Origin: Paragorgia papillata
Taxonomy: Eukaryota > Cnidaria > Anthozoa > Scleralcyonacea > Coralliidae
NCBI GenBank assembly: GCA_035771165.1
Contig: JAWNZC010000265.1
Span: forward strand, 3,064,001-3,128,000
Length of the DNA stretch: 64,000 bases
Reading direction: 5' to 3'
The notes beneath the pieces were generated by a model. The model ran no database searches, was not told where the DNA came from, and saw nothing but the letters and a program-made list of their open reading frames with translations. Shown here piece by piece: positions 12,514 to 26,237 of the stretch. The first letter of the stretch is position 1; each line of letters starts with the position of its first letter. The translations under genes were made by a program, and so were the position numbers.

Positions 12514-12636
12514 ATGGCGGCAAAATTAATATATGGAGTGGGCAAATGACAGAAGAAATTGAACATTTACGCGAAGCAATAAGTTCTACAGATAACCAAA
12601 ACGGCTACAAAATGGTTAGAATGGAAATTATTAATG
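12514..12636 (+). CDS. Candidate alternative first exon with YY1-like start motif
   Basis: An ACAATGGCGGC motif resembles the YY1/initiator-type motif found at many animal transcription starts. ATG 12514 opens an 11-codon upstream frame whose TGA overlaps the next ATG (12546, AAATGA). From 12546 the reading is MTEEIEHLREAISSTDNQNG..., ending at a good donor (AATG|gtaaga, exon end 12636) in phase 1. Phase 1 is what the acceptors at 21809 (MH1b) and 28761 (KMT2-N exon) require, so it could supply an alternative N-terminus to the downstream gene. No homology is recognised; it may be chance or belong to nothing. Confidence 0.3.
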
Positions 12637-15600
12637 GTAAGATCGTTAAATTGTTTTATCTGTGTTCGTTTAAAACGAAATATCTGCAAACAAAACACAT
12701 TTCAAAATTACGTTTGCTATTGATAAGATTTCGTGATGTAAACTACATTTTAAAATTAATGAGTGAAAATATGTTGTTTCAATATTGTACATGAAAACCC
12801 ATGCTAAATTATGCAAGAAAACTTTACTTTTCGATCAGTTACCGTACGGGACAAGGAAATGTCCGAAATGACAATGTTGAACGTTAATTTGTTGTTGGCA
12901 GTTTAAAATGTATTAAACGAGCCACAAAGAATACGTTATGGTTGAGAATTTATTTAACTTTTGTTGGTAAATTTATACTAAAACAATTAGACAACTCGGC
13001 TTCACCTCGTTGACTATTCGCTCATAGAAAACTCGTTGTCTAATACTCTAATTGTTAAAGGTGACGTACAGTCCGTCAGCTGCGCATGACCGAAATGTGG
13101 TCCCCAAAACATCACATTCATAGATAATTACATGAAGTACTCAGCAAAATGTAAACCGTTGGCGAGGATATTTCCTTGGATTTCTTCTATTTCTCCTGAA
13201 AATGTTTTGTTTTGGGTACAAGTAATGTATGAGTCAATTCCAACTGCGATCATGCCCCCCCCGGGCAAACCCCCGGGAATTTGACTTTTCCGAAAAATTT
13301 TGGTCAAATTCCCCACTATGCGGACCGAAAACACAGTCAAATGCCCCACCGTCTGGGACTGTCAAGGCTCTATTAAAAGATTTTGTTTGAAATATTTCAT
13401 ACATAGACAACAAAAAATTCACTACCATGAAGTTTCAACGTCCTTCTTTGCATCCCAGACTTTAAACAACGGCATTTTCAAATGTTCACGTGGAATATCG
13501 ACAGAAAAGATCATGCAGAATGAAGATATGGCTAGAACGAGGAGATTTTTTAACGTGCAACCGCTGACCAACTTTTTTCAATAGTCAAATGCCCGACCGG
13601 GTGGGATTGCTTTACGTCAAATTCCCGCCTATACGGAGCTCACCTTGAGTCAAATGCCCGGGGTTTGCCCGGGGGGAGGATGATCGCAGTTGGATTTGAC
13701 TCGTACATAATGAATGGGAACCAAGAAAAGCTTACAATCTTGAATAAGGTATTAGTATTATTTTTGTAAATAAAGATGTAAACATTAGTTTCGTACATGC
13801 GCAAAACGGACTGTACAGTACCTTTAAATGGAGCACGCACGGTAGCCAATCAGAAACGCTGTTATATTATACCTATGAAAAGTCAGTTTTTAGTCAGCGT
13901 TGAAGTGACATTTTGCGTAAATATTTTATCATTTTAAAACAAATCTCAAATCTAATCCTAACCATAACCTTAGATCAGTTTAAAATCAAGTTATTTTTTC
14001 AGATTATGATGAAATGTCAGTCTGAAGCCAGCGAAATAACCTTTTCCTAACAAGATAGAACAAACTTTTGCATGCAATCATATATTCTGAGTTGTAGTCA
14101 CCTAATCTAGTTTTTGTACTGTCTAAAACAGTAAAAGCCTGAAAGCGGATCAAACATTTGTCCCAAATGACTGCTATGTTTCTGCTATTAGTTGTAACGA
14201 TTTTGTGTAAAATAATTCTGTTTGTATCTTCAGTATCTTGCAATAATCGCACGATCGCCAAGATTGATATGTTATGTAACTACAGGGAGGGAGACACGGA
14301 GACATCATGTGTTGAAGCAGATATTGCACCGCCCACGGTTCAACGTCAAAGGAACCTGTAGCTTATTGTCGGCGTTTTATGAACCGGAACTTTGCTCTTG
14401 ACTTGTAAAAAGAATATCACTTCAAGTCTGACCTCATGACTGAATAACAGGAATTCTTAACACTAGTTTCTGACATAATCATATCTTATTACGTTAATGA
14501 TGCCGCTTGATCTCTGGGAAGATCATTTAGGTTTGCGGTCATCATGTGATATTGTAACAATATTAAATAGTATATTATAGCTTTTAATAGATACTAGAAT
14601 CTAAGAAACAATATAAATTTAGCTGGGCAGATTTGATTGCATCGCGTGAGCTGGGCTAATAATGCCAAAGTTTATAGTCTGAGGTTTTTAGCCGAAATAC
14701 TAATATTGTTTATTTTTTTATTTTTTTAATAAAATTATTTACCAAGGTCACTGGCCTATTATTATAACGGAGTAATTACATGTGACACGTTATGTCACAC
14801 GGTTGTCTTGCCTTTTTTTATAAAACGGCTATTGAAGTTAAATCAATAAAGCATCAGCTAAACAATTAGTCGAAAGCCAAGGTCTATAAATGTTATACAA
14901 TTTGCATATTAGACAATTAGTAATTCAAAAAAGTGACAGTTTTATTTGCGTTTTAACAAAGACGTAGCCTGAAAGGCCACCAGAGGGCAACATGATCTTT
15001 TGTCATACGCTAAAGCACTTTCTTTTCTATTTATATATTCACAAACAAAACTTCCATCTAGATATATACCTTTCTATGGTTTACACAAGAGTTTTTATTG
15101 GCAAAAACTTTTAAAATTTCTAAATAATACCCGAATATAGAAGTCACCGCCCAATATCTATATGACTATATTGTTATTGGAAACGCTCTTAGAACATCGA
15201 AAGTGGAAAAGTTGCTAATTTACTTCATAATTAAAATCGTACTTCATAATAAGAATCGAAATTGCAACAGTTGTCTTAAAAGTACTTCTATTTTCTCGCA
15301 ATGGTTAGCTTTAACAACGGTTAACAGCAAAACTATATGGTATCGTGGTTGCTTTACTGGATCAATGGCAAATAAATTTGCATTGACGGACACTTCTTTG
15401 AATCTCGTTGCGTGTCAGGTTAATTTTTATTGTTTATTTCCGGCTTCTGATTGGTTTAAAATTTGTAAACAAACTTTCCATTGGGTGGTCGATTCTGTAG
15501 TACACGCGTTGTGGCAGCTAAACTGCGATCGACTGCGCACACAAACTCCACTCTTTATGTTCGGATCTTCTACGGTGAACGTGTTTACGTCTAAAATACG

Positions 15601-15663
15601 TTCATATGTTCTTCAATGTATCGATATCACAACTAACACAAAACCAAACGTATTATAACGATT
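12637..15663. other. Intergenic / 5' region of the MH1 gene
   Basis: No convincing coding exon. There is a nested foldback at 13045-13830. Two ATTGG (inverted CCAAT) motifs lie near 15448 and 15480, about 180-220 bases before the MH1 start codon, so a promoter could lie here. An open frame at 15203-15658 is not recognised and is probably 5' leader sequence. Confidence 0.5.
13045..13830. repeat. Nested foldback with CCCGGG-rich arms
   Basis: Outer arms: GTACAGTCCGTCAGCTGCGCATG and GCGCAAAACGGACTGTACAG type. Inner arms: GAGTCAATTCCAACTGCGAT / CGATCATGCCCCCCCCGGGC at 13230 and GCCCGGGGGGAGGATGATCG at 13666. It lies upstream of the MH1 gene. Confidence 0.65.
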
Positions 15664-16117
15664 ATGGATAGCTTGTCACGAAAGCTTGATAATAACAAAC
15701 GAATTCCCAGTTCGTCTGACCCAAATGTGAACATTGTTATGTATCTCTTGTTATTTGTGAACACGCGAGAAAATGTGGAGAATGAGAAATTTGCTAAAAG
15801 AGCTATAGAGTCGTTGGTAAAGAAACTACGGAAAAAGACTGAAGAATTAGACGCTCTTATAAGAGCTGTATCGTCTCGTGGCAAAGAACCTAGCAAATGT
15901 GTGACAATCCCACGAACGCTAGATGGAAGGCTTCAAGTTTGTGAACGAAAGGGTTTCCCTCATGTTATATACACAAGACTTTGGCGTTGGCCAGATATTC
16001 AGAAAATGGAATTACGGCACAATGATTCTTGTCTTTATGGATTTGACTTGAAATGTGAGACTGTGTGTGTAAATCCGTATCACTACGACAGAATTGGAAC
16101 CATTCATTCAGTAGCAA
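15664..16117 (+). CDS. Exon with start codon and first Smad4-like MH1 domain (MH1a)
   Basis: ATG 15664 has A at -3 and G at +4, and an in-frame TAA lies upstream at 15634, so this start is well placed. The 151 codons contain a complete MH1 domain in a single exon: [16 protein letters not shown], then the DNA-contacting hairpin [20 protein letters not shown] with the Smad4-type Arg, Gln and Lys contacts. The zinc ligands are Cys (SKCVTI), Cys (NDSC), Cys (ETVC) and His (NPYHY). It matches Smad4 MH1 better than R-Smad MH1. It ends at a strong donor (gtaagt) in phase 1. Confidence 0.95.
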
Positions 16118-19100
16118 GTAAGTCCACAGGTTTGCACTTAAAGCAGCTTTTAAAATTTTTATATATATTTATAGATTTCCTAAGTAACAGAGATTGCTTA
16201 CTTTTAGAATCCTACGTAGACGAAACATTTGTTAGTTAATATTTTTGGTGTTTTTTTAATATCGTGACTTGGCCTTATTTTAATCGAATGGCGACACGAA
16301 CAGATCGAATAGTGTTTTGTAAATACTTGAGAATCACATTCACAATAGTCATAATAATAATAATAATACGTGCTGTAATTGCAATGAAGCCATAATCAAA
16401 CGTTTCAAGTCTTTTATTTTCAAATATTTTGAAGCGTAAAGTCGTATTTTGTTGATGAAGAAAAGGAATTTTGTTTTAAACCTATTATTTTTATTATGTT
16501 GTTTCTTGAATTTGCGTCATCATTTATGTCCTCGTGACTTTGTTTACGAGTAAATTCACTTCGCTTTTTCCACCAAGCAATGTTTTTAAAATATAACTTA
16601 TACTCTATTCAAACAACTGCTTTGTTATATTTCATTTGTGCTGTACGAGAAACGTGTTATTTCTCAATGTACAAATACAATATATTTCTTCAAATCATAA
16701 GAGCGCTCCAGACGGAGGTCGAGACTTGAATCAGACGCGTTTCTGTCTGTAAATAACGAAGGGGGTTAAATGTTTCTCTTTCAAACTCATGTGTTCAAAT
16801 TACCAGAATATCAATCTAATCCTTACTCTGATTTCACAAAGCTAAAAGTGTTTATCGAAGGAACAAAATAAATATAAAGAAACTAGAAACAAAAGGCAAA
16901 GAAATCGGTTGACATCTGACGAGAAGTGAGGCCATGAGTTATATAGCAAAGCTATCGTTAAAATATCTTGAGAGAGTTCAGTACACTGACTGCTGAGCAA
17001 CTGACTTTCTGTTCATGAAAACTAAAAACATTGAGCCTTAAATTGCCAATTTTTCTTGGTTATAACGGTAGACTGGTGCGGTTTTCTTTGTGAAATATCT
17101 GATTTCTAAAAGTCAACGTGTTTGCGTGTCTTGAAAGAGCTCCGATCTCAACAACGTACTAAGATGTCACGCAATCTGACTATGAACCCTGCAAGACCTT
17201 TTGATCAAGTCAAAGGTCGAATCTTTAGATTACTAGTGCCGAAATAAACACATTGCTTTGAAGTTTCCTGTTAAAATGATCCTTTTAACCTCTTCTTAAG
17301 TTAACGATCTTTAGCTTGATGTGAACAATAACTGGCGATCTTCAAAGCAGATCAGTTGTGGCTATGGCCCGCGTTCAATGTGTAACTACATGAGCTTTAA
17401 ATTACGCTTAAAACTATATCTTTAACCCGAATTCCTTAAAGTAGGTTATTATAAATAATAGACTTTATAAACATGCTAAGCAGTGTAAACCAATCCCGGA
17501 TAATTTATAAAGAAAGAATTTATTTAACCCCGCGGCTTGGCTGTGTTGTGCCTTTGATGAAGCTCTCTTAATGTTCTGCGGTTTGAAGTTGATTCTGGAA
17601 GTTGATTTTATCGGCAGCAAATATTTGACAAAACATAACTGTGAAATTGTCATTTCGTGGTTGTTTTACGTTCTCTCTTCATCTAGTTGTGAACCAACTT
17701 TTAGTAAAAGGTATACGTTATTGTTATTCACTGTTAAAATGTTTCTAAAATGATAAAATACAGCTGTCGATCTTCTTTCTCTTCGACCACCCGCGATATA
17801 TATCGCTCAGCTTTAGAAGTCAATTTTTAATCTGTGGCTAATCTGGAAACAATTTATCCAAAGTGTATTTAAGTCAGTATTTCCAAGACTTTGTCAACTG
17901 CGATTATATATGAAAATGTTTTCAAGTGCTAGTTACTTTTATCTTAGAAATAATTGATGACAGAGAATATTCAAACTTCAAACTTCGAAACAAGAATGTC
18001 GAGCTAGTATTTCACTTTGACCTTGCACAGGCCATAACATGTTGACCTTGACTGCAGTTGTGAGTCAGCAATCTGACTTAAAAAATCATCTTTTCTACAA
18101 CAAAGAGAAAAAAGTATTTTTGGAATCTTTCTGATTGAGAATTAATTTGGCTACATTGATTATAAGAACTAAGGAATCTTAATTTGCAACTTTTTTTTTC
18201 TGGAATTCTTTAAGATTTAAAAAATAAATTGTTGATGTTGTAACTGGTATAATTATTCAAATACCTGCAGTCACTGACTGACATTTTTGTGACATATTCA
18301 AAAGATTTAGAAATATGTATGCATACTTAGTGTGTAATGTTAAATTAAAGAGCGTAAGATATTTGAGGGAACTACACTGCCTGTGAGAGCTAGTTGATAT
18401 AATAACTATTTTATTATCAAATTAAAAAGACAATCAAATTAATTTGCATTACAAATCAATGTGACTCGGAACAGAACTTTTATATATGGTTGTATTGCAA
18501 TAATTCTATAGAAATAATTCTGTAGATTAAAAACACGGATATGACAGGTCCATTAAGTTTTCTCATGTAATAAATTTAAATGAGTCATTTTGTAAATTTA
18601 AACCATTCAGATCCTGAGTGCAGCAATCCTTGTTTTTTGGAAATAACATCTTTTGTTGTTTATACCGGTATGTGTCAAATGCATGCAGCTGTGCTCTCAG
18701 TCATTAACAATGACTATAGTCTTATCATTTGGTTTGAATGCAGGATGCAATTTCAGATTTGGTCTCACTGACTTCTGAATGTGTTAAGTTAAAGTCAAGT
18801 TGAAACAAATGTCATAGATTTTGACTTAATCTCATTCTTTGCAGTTACAGCTGATTGATACTGAGTGACTATTTAAAGTCCAGTGAGTTAAAATCAGGGT
18901 TTTGTGGGTGCAGGATCTAAGAAGTTTTCTGAAGAGCTTTCTGTTGCCAATAAGGATTAATTCAGTGCTCCTTGTGTCTGATTCTCTGCATGCTCTGGGT
19001 AAATTAATGTTTGGAAGAAGAAGAAGAAGATTTATTTGTACCATACAATATACAAGACAAAAAGACATATTTACATAAAATTGAAATAAGTTTGGTACTA

Positions 19101-22100
19101 GCTGTTTGTAATAACCATATGGCTAATAAAGTACAAACAGCTAATAGATATAAAATACAATTATGAATGACAATAATATAAGTAAGACAAGATGGTATTA
19201 CAGTAACCTAAAAGTTCTAACAATTAACAATTAACCATTAACATTATATTGACCAAGATAATTTATTACATGTATTAATAAATAACCATCAATAAATATT
19301 GACAAAAGAGACTTTTTCAGTTTTGATACTGAAAGATGTTTTAATTTTTCATCAAGAGAATTCCATAATTTCGGTCCTTGAAATTTAATATTAAAGAGAC
19401 CATAATTTGTTCATTACCAAAGGAAGGGAATAAGTGGACTTAGAGGAGTGTTAAGTATTATAGCCATGGATTTGTCAAAAACAGGTGGTAGCTATAGTAT
19501 TGTTGTGAAATTTATGCATGAAAACAGCTAAGCAAAGGCTGTTTAAATCTGGTAGTTTTATTATTTTAGCTTCTTTGAGTAAAGGGCTTGAATGTTCATC
19601 ATATTTAGAGAAAGTTATAATTCTCAAAGCTTTCTTTTGCAAAATTTGAAGAGGAGTCAAAATTGTAGGTGATGTAGATCCCCAAGTAATTAAGTTAAAA
19701 ATGGATAAATAAGAGCATAATAAAGATTAGTTAGTGTCTTTAGATAATGTAGTAGCGAATTTTAGATAAAAGTCCAATGCTTCTTCTTAATTTACGACAA
19801 ATATAACTAACATGGGTTTTCCAATTTAAATTTGAATCTATAAATATGCCAAATGAATATATAGATTCCTTCTGTTTAATCTCCTGATTATCTATTTTTA
19901 ATACAACTGATTGTATCAAATGTTTTTGCCGAGAATGGAATAGAACAAAATTAGATTTATCGATATTTAATGAAAGTTTATTTTTACACAACCATATGAA
20001 GATTTTACCCAATTCCCCATTTAGAAATGTTTCCAAGCTGGTTAATAAATCTGTATGAGCATAAAATAAATTAGAATCATCAGCAAAAAGGTGTAGATCA
20101 AGTGATGTACATCTTTGAAAATCATTTATATAAATTAAGAATAGGAGAGGGCCATTATGACTGATCCTTAGGGAACCCATCTAAGTAGTAATTAAACTGA
20201 ATACTAGATGTTTCACTACCAATGGATACTAGCTGTCATCTTCTACCACTTAAATACGATTCAAACCATTCTTTTGCAATTCCTCGGATACCACAATTTT
20301 CTAACTTATTTAGAAGAATTTTATGATTTACCATGTCAAAAGCTTTACTAAAGTCCAGAAATATACCACAGGAAAATTTGCTTTGAATAGCATTTTGTAT
20401 TTTATCTACTATATGCTAAGAATGGCATGATCCGTAGAGTGGTTTGTTCTAAATCCAAATTGTTTCTCGTATATAGGATTTCATTTTTTTCTATGTAATA
20501 ATTGGTGTATATTAATATGAGTAAATAAGGATTGTCTCTAAGCAGGAATGGGTTTTAAAATTTATTAATTGCTTCAATGACTTTATGATCGCTTGACATG
20601 ACTAGAATATTGTACATCCGGGGCTACCCCAAAAATAAAATAGTAACATGCTAAGGTCAACAGGAATTTAGTTATTCTTAATTAGTGGACTTGTGATATT
20701 CAAAAAACTAATGAACATGCTACAGTGTGTATTCTTCTTTAAAACAAGAATAATTGAGGCTGAGCAGTTAATTTAAGTTGATGTTATATAATACATTTAG
20801 TAATTATTTGTACAATTAACATTTGAGGCAATAATTATGACACCAATTTATTTGTTATCTTGTCAATAACAAAATGAGCTTCAGTCTATAAAATGTTAGG
20901 GAAGGTTGCTCAACTTGTGGAACTAAAGAAAGGACAGCCAATAATTATGGTTAATTCAATTAGATTAATACTGCATTTTTAGAATTTTTCTGGCTATATT
21001 TAGCTGAGCCAGACATATCAGTCTGGGCCTGGATTAAGAGATTTAATGTCATGGCAATAGAAGTGTTCCTAAAATATTACCAGTGGAACCCCACCATATG
21101 ATCACCCCATTAATATGACCACCTCGTTATTACGACCACTTTTTTCCAGCCTGAATGCATGTATTCTTCCCCCGATGGTGGTCGATTTAATGAGGTTCCA
21201 CTGTATTACAATTCAGTTTCTCTGTGTCTTGCCAATTCTTTGAAAAACGTCATGTTTTAAGTTTGATTGGTGTTTTACAAATAATCCTATTTCCGATTAG
21301 TTGTATGATCCAATTATATAACCAGAAACCAGAAACTAATCAAATCCAAAACAGGAAGTTTCTAACAAATTCCATCAAATTAATTGATCAGGATGAGTCA
21401 AGGTCAATTTGCAAATAATTATTTTACAAACACATGCATTGCTTAAGTCACAACCAATTTATTATAAACCTGTAGCCCTTAAAACGTTGCTAATTAATGC
21501 TCTATTACAATAGATCTTTGACATAATATAGTCAGAGAGATATTAATTTTATACTTTGAGTTCACTAGAAATTCAAAAGATTGTCTCTCAGACTCTCATT
21601 ATCTGAAGTGTAGAAAATGATGTATGTAGTGTGCTGTGGTATTTACAAAGGTGTAGCTCATTATTATCCATCATTCATGAGACAGCTAGATATTAAGTTT
21701 AATATTTAGGATTTGATATGATTTTTGAGCTTTTATTAAAAGTTCATTGTTTTATTTAGCAGATTATTGACCTACAACATTGCATGATTGTTTGTTAATA
21801 TTTTATAGATGATGCTTCTGTTTCATCTTTTCCTGGTCACTGTGGAGGATTGGTTCATGGATTAGCATATCCAGATGAACCACCAGTTAGCATGTTATAT
21901 GAACAACTAGGTTATAGTAAAAACACTCTTTCTGCATCTCTACCTTCAACTATTCCAACAGCAGATGACCCTTGTCCACTCATTGTTCAAACTTTGCTTT
22001 GTTATGTTTATTACAAATCTCGTAGTCCTGAAATGGAAACATTTGCAAGGAAAGCAACAGAATCTATTGTAAAAAAGTTAAAGAAGAATCCAAATGAGCT

Positions 22101-25100
22101 GGAGTCTTTGATAATTGCTATTACATCCCAGGGAAAGCAAATGTCTAGATGTGTTACACTGCAAAGGACAATGGATGGGCGATTACAAGTTGGGGAGAAA
22201 AAGGATTTTCCACATGTGATTTACACACGACTCTGGAGGTTTCCTGATGTTCATAAGATGGAGTTAAAACACATGGAATATTGTCGTTATGGATATGACC
22301 TGAAAAGCAACAAAGTCTGTGTCAATCCATATCATTATGAACGAGTACAGCCACCAGGTTGGTCATATTTTTATAATTTAAAAAAAAACTAATTAATAAA
22401 ATTATACAGTTTTATGTATAGTTTCTTAAAATAATATTCATGAAAACGTCCTAAATTAACTAACTGTTATTTAATCAGTATATTTTGATTACTAGACTAG
22501 TTCTTAAACTTATGGCTAAAATAAACAAGAATTATTTGACCCATGGATGTCAACTAGCATAATTAAGTATATTATATATAGGCAGACATCATGCAGCAGG
22601 TTAATTTGCTTGTTATTGTCTAGTAAAGCTACAGGTGAGTTAAATCCTTTGTCTGAATTAAAATATGGAATGTCTACTCAGCACTCATTAATTTCCTGTG
22701 TTTTGTCTTAGTTTGGAGTGTTAGGTATGCCAGAAATGTTACCAGTACATAAATTGATCACTAGAAACAACAAGCGTACATGAGACACATAAAACAGTTG
22801 CAGTTTTTGTCATTTGAATGCTTTTTTCATGCATACTACAGATATCTATATATATTTTGAATTAAAAGAAAAAAACGTTACACCATAGCAATTTAAAAAT
22901 ACCAAAAAAAATTTTGTTTGCGTAATTAGCTGCCTTATTAAGGCAAATGCTGAAAGGTTTTGAAAAGTTTATTTCGTTTAAAGCAAAATTCATTAGATAT
23001 TTAGCGATGAATATTGCAAGCGGCTCTGTTTTCCCGCGAAATTTAAATGTTCCAAGGCTTGTTTTAAATTTCAGCTAAACTGCCGTATTCAAAGACTTTT
23101 GTTGAACACGGGTTTTCGGGCCGATTTTTTTTCAAATTTTCACAATGTATATCGGAGACAATAAGAGCTTCAAAAGTGTGTGCGGTAGCTATACGATTTT
23201 TTTTTCATTTCTGAGTAATCGACTACGATTCATGGTATGCACGCAACTTAACTGAGGTTGCAAAAGAATGCCTTATATCTCAAAAATAAAAAAATAAAAA
23301 CATAGCTACCGCACACACTTTTGTAGAACAGCTAGTTGAAAAAAAGCGTTGTTGCACGCGTATTACCACCCACCTTAGAGGAGCAGTGTCACGGCTATGC
23401 GCATGCGCGTAATTTGCGAATGTTTGATTTTTGATTAGGCCAACAATAAATCAAAAAGGAGCGAGAAACATCGAAAACCCTGAAATCCAGTTCCATCGGC
23501 GCGTTTCTTCGTTTATTTTTTACCTTATTTCTTTACATACCTGTAATATATTATTATTTCAAGTGGTTTACGGTTTTATTTTGTATAATTTTGATCCTGG
23601 TCGGGAAAATCTGGTCTTTCCGATCAGACATCGGCGCGAGGAGTGAAACGCTATGATTAATAATAGTAGAATACTTCTGAGTTCTGTTTCTTGGCAATTT
23701 TGTGAAAATATTACATGTCCTGAAGACCACTGGAAGCTACCCTGGTTCCAGAGGTATTCTCCAGTAATTTTATTGGAAGCACGAACACCAATTATATATT
23801 TTATTTAACGACTATACTCTTTCAGTTATCACTTCGTATATATCCTTTCACCTAACGTTTCTCAACTGGTCAGTCTTGACTGTCTTTGGTTTAATTGGTG
23901 TCTGCTTGCGAGAGTTTGTAGACGAATACTATACACATACTATTCCTGTAGCAATGGTTATGATATTAACAAAGTAACAAATCCGTCAGACGGAGAAACT
24001 CCCAAATCAGACGGTAAATTATTCATGCAATTGAAAACAAACAAATATTAAATTTCATCATATTTTTATTAAAATTTGTTAAAGAACGTCTTGAACATAT
24101 ACATAAAAGTTTAGAAGCATAACTAGTGTAGAAATCAGGTTTAATATAATACGAAGCATAAAGATATTATTACAATTATAATAGATAAACAAGAAAGCAC
24201 GAACCATATAACTCATAAGTACTGAATAAAAGCGCTGAAGGCGGCGTATAAATCGCCAAACAAACCCTTCGTCCAGAACGTCAGTGGCTCATTTCTTTAG
24301 TAAAGCGCCAAGCATCTTTGGCTTTCATACCTGATTTTATAACACACGTCCAGGAAGCTCTTTATATACTTTTACATTTAGTAAATAGACGAACGACCTT
24401 CTTCTCGGCGCTTGTCGCACGGCAACTCGAGATTCTCTCAGCTCTCGGCTTTCTCCCGCTTTCGCTCGTGATTCTCTCAGCTTTCCTCAGCAGTCTTGAA
24501 GGGGCATCTTTTTTGGCTCATCCTTTCTGGAGCAGAAGTTTATAGACATGGAGCGGTAGATATCTGACAAATGTATACAATAGTAAGATTAGAAACTTGT
24601 CATTCACGAGGCATATACTGTAGCCGCGTATCACTATCTCATTTAGTTTATAAGATCAGAAAAACTAAAAAAACTAAAAATCTAAAAATCAGGCGCACTC
24701 ACCTGTTCTTATGACAGAGAAAAGTAGACATCCCAATGAAATACTAGACTATTTGCCTCGATTATTTAACGCTTGTTATAGTTTTGTCTTGCCTTCGAGA
24801 TACTCTTGTTCACTGCTTCGCTTCTCATCGTGGCGCCTAGATCAAATGTCAACATCAGACGGCTAAACAATACAAATCGCGATAGCCAATCAGCATCGTG
24901 ACACTGCCCCTTTAAACATTGTCACGCAGCAATTATTTCGTTGCAAATTGAATCAGCATGTTGCAGCAAGTAGAACTGGAGTCTACTTTTTTCAACAAAT
25001 TTTTTCAACTTGCAACAAAATCATTGTTGCGTGACAATGTTTAAGGTGGGTGGTAATACGTGCAACAACGCTTTTCAACTTGCAACGCAACAAAGTTGCG

Positions 25101-26202
25101 TTGAAACTTGAAGAAAATTGTTGCCCGTATTACCTCACCTTAAACGTATACTAAACAATACTAAATATGACAAACTTTATTATTCTATTTACAAAACATA
25201 CAAGTCTGGTGTCACGTGTGTCTGCAAGCCAAGTAAAATTACTTGATTGACAGCTCCACAAAATTGCAAGCTACTAAAGCATAAATATCAAAATTAATAA
25301 TGCCTATAACAGTTTATCTTTAATTTGTGGACCTTCTCTGTTTAGTTTCTGTAATGACCTATCCAGTTATTCCAGTGCAACCTGAGAACATCGGTTCCTT
25401 CTTGATTTGTAAAGATCTCGATAATGTAGTAGTTTTCAATGCCCTAGTGAAAATAACGCTCGGTCTATTTCTGCTCTTTTCAACCGGCAACAGGTTTTCC
25501 TCTTTCCGGTGATGGGTTATCCCAGAGCTTTCGTTTGTGTGCACGGCAAAGGTTGTCGAGATAGACTACTACCGAGCTATGATTCAATTAGTGAAATAAG
25601 AGTAGCGTGCTGCGTAGGCAGTGTAGAAACAACAATCGAAATATAGTAACTTAGGTTAGATATACTGCCGAAACAGAGAACGTAGGAATCTAACGTTTCG
25701 AGCGAAGGCCCTTCGTCAAAACGTTACATTCCTACGTTCTCTGTTTCGGCAGTATATCTAACCTAAGTTACTATATTTCGATTATGATTCAATTACTTAG
25801 TCCCACTTGTCCCACTCTTACCACAACTTACGTGTAGACCTCCAGACTAGTTCGTATAGTCCTCTTCTCCCCCGATAACTCATTTTGCTGGGTGGACATC
25901 CTACAGAAACCTGATTGTTGCATTTTTCGCAACTGGTCCCGGTTTGCTCTTATAATGTATATATTCTACACTCGAAATTTCCTTCACCAAAATTACCTAG
26001 TACATCCAGTTTAATCAAGTGAAATGCCAAATATTACTACAGAAACTCAGTCCGTCTTCTAACGGTACTACAGTACTACATGTAGCTATCAACCCAATCC
26101 CTCTCTTGCAGGACCTACATTACTCATGCTACCACTATGGCAGTAATGTTGTGCTATTGTACCTGTAAAATGTTATACTTAAAATTGAAAAAAGTGAGGG
26201 GT

Positions 26203-26237
<35 letters not shown>

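Larger units (their letters stand above)
16118..21808 (+). other. Intron between the two MH1 exons
   Basis: 5.7 kb without coding signal on the + strand. It contains a degenerate LINE on the - strand (about 19016-20650) and a short inverted-repeat element (21079-21206). The rest looks like plain AT-rich intron. Confidence 0.7.

Noticed and set aside
15203..15658. 151-codon frame directly upstream of MH1a
   Set aside because: Different frame from MH1a, non-ATG start and no recognisable motif; most likely 5' leader or promoter sequence.
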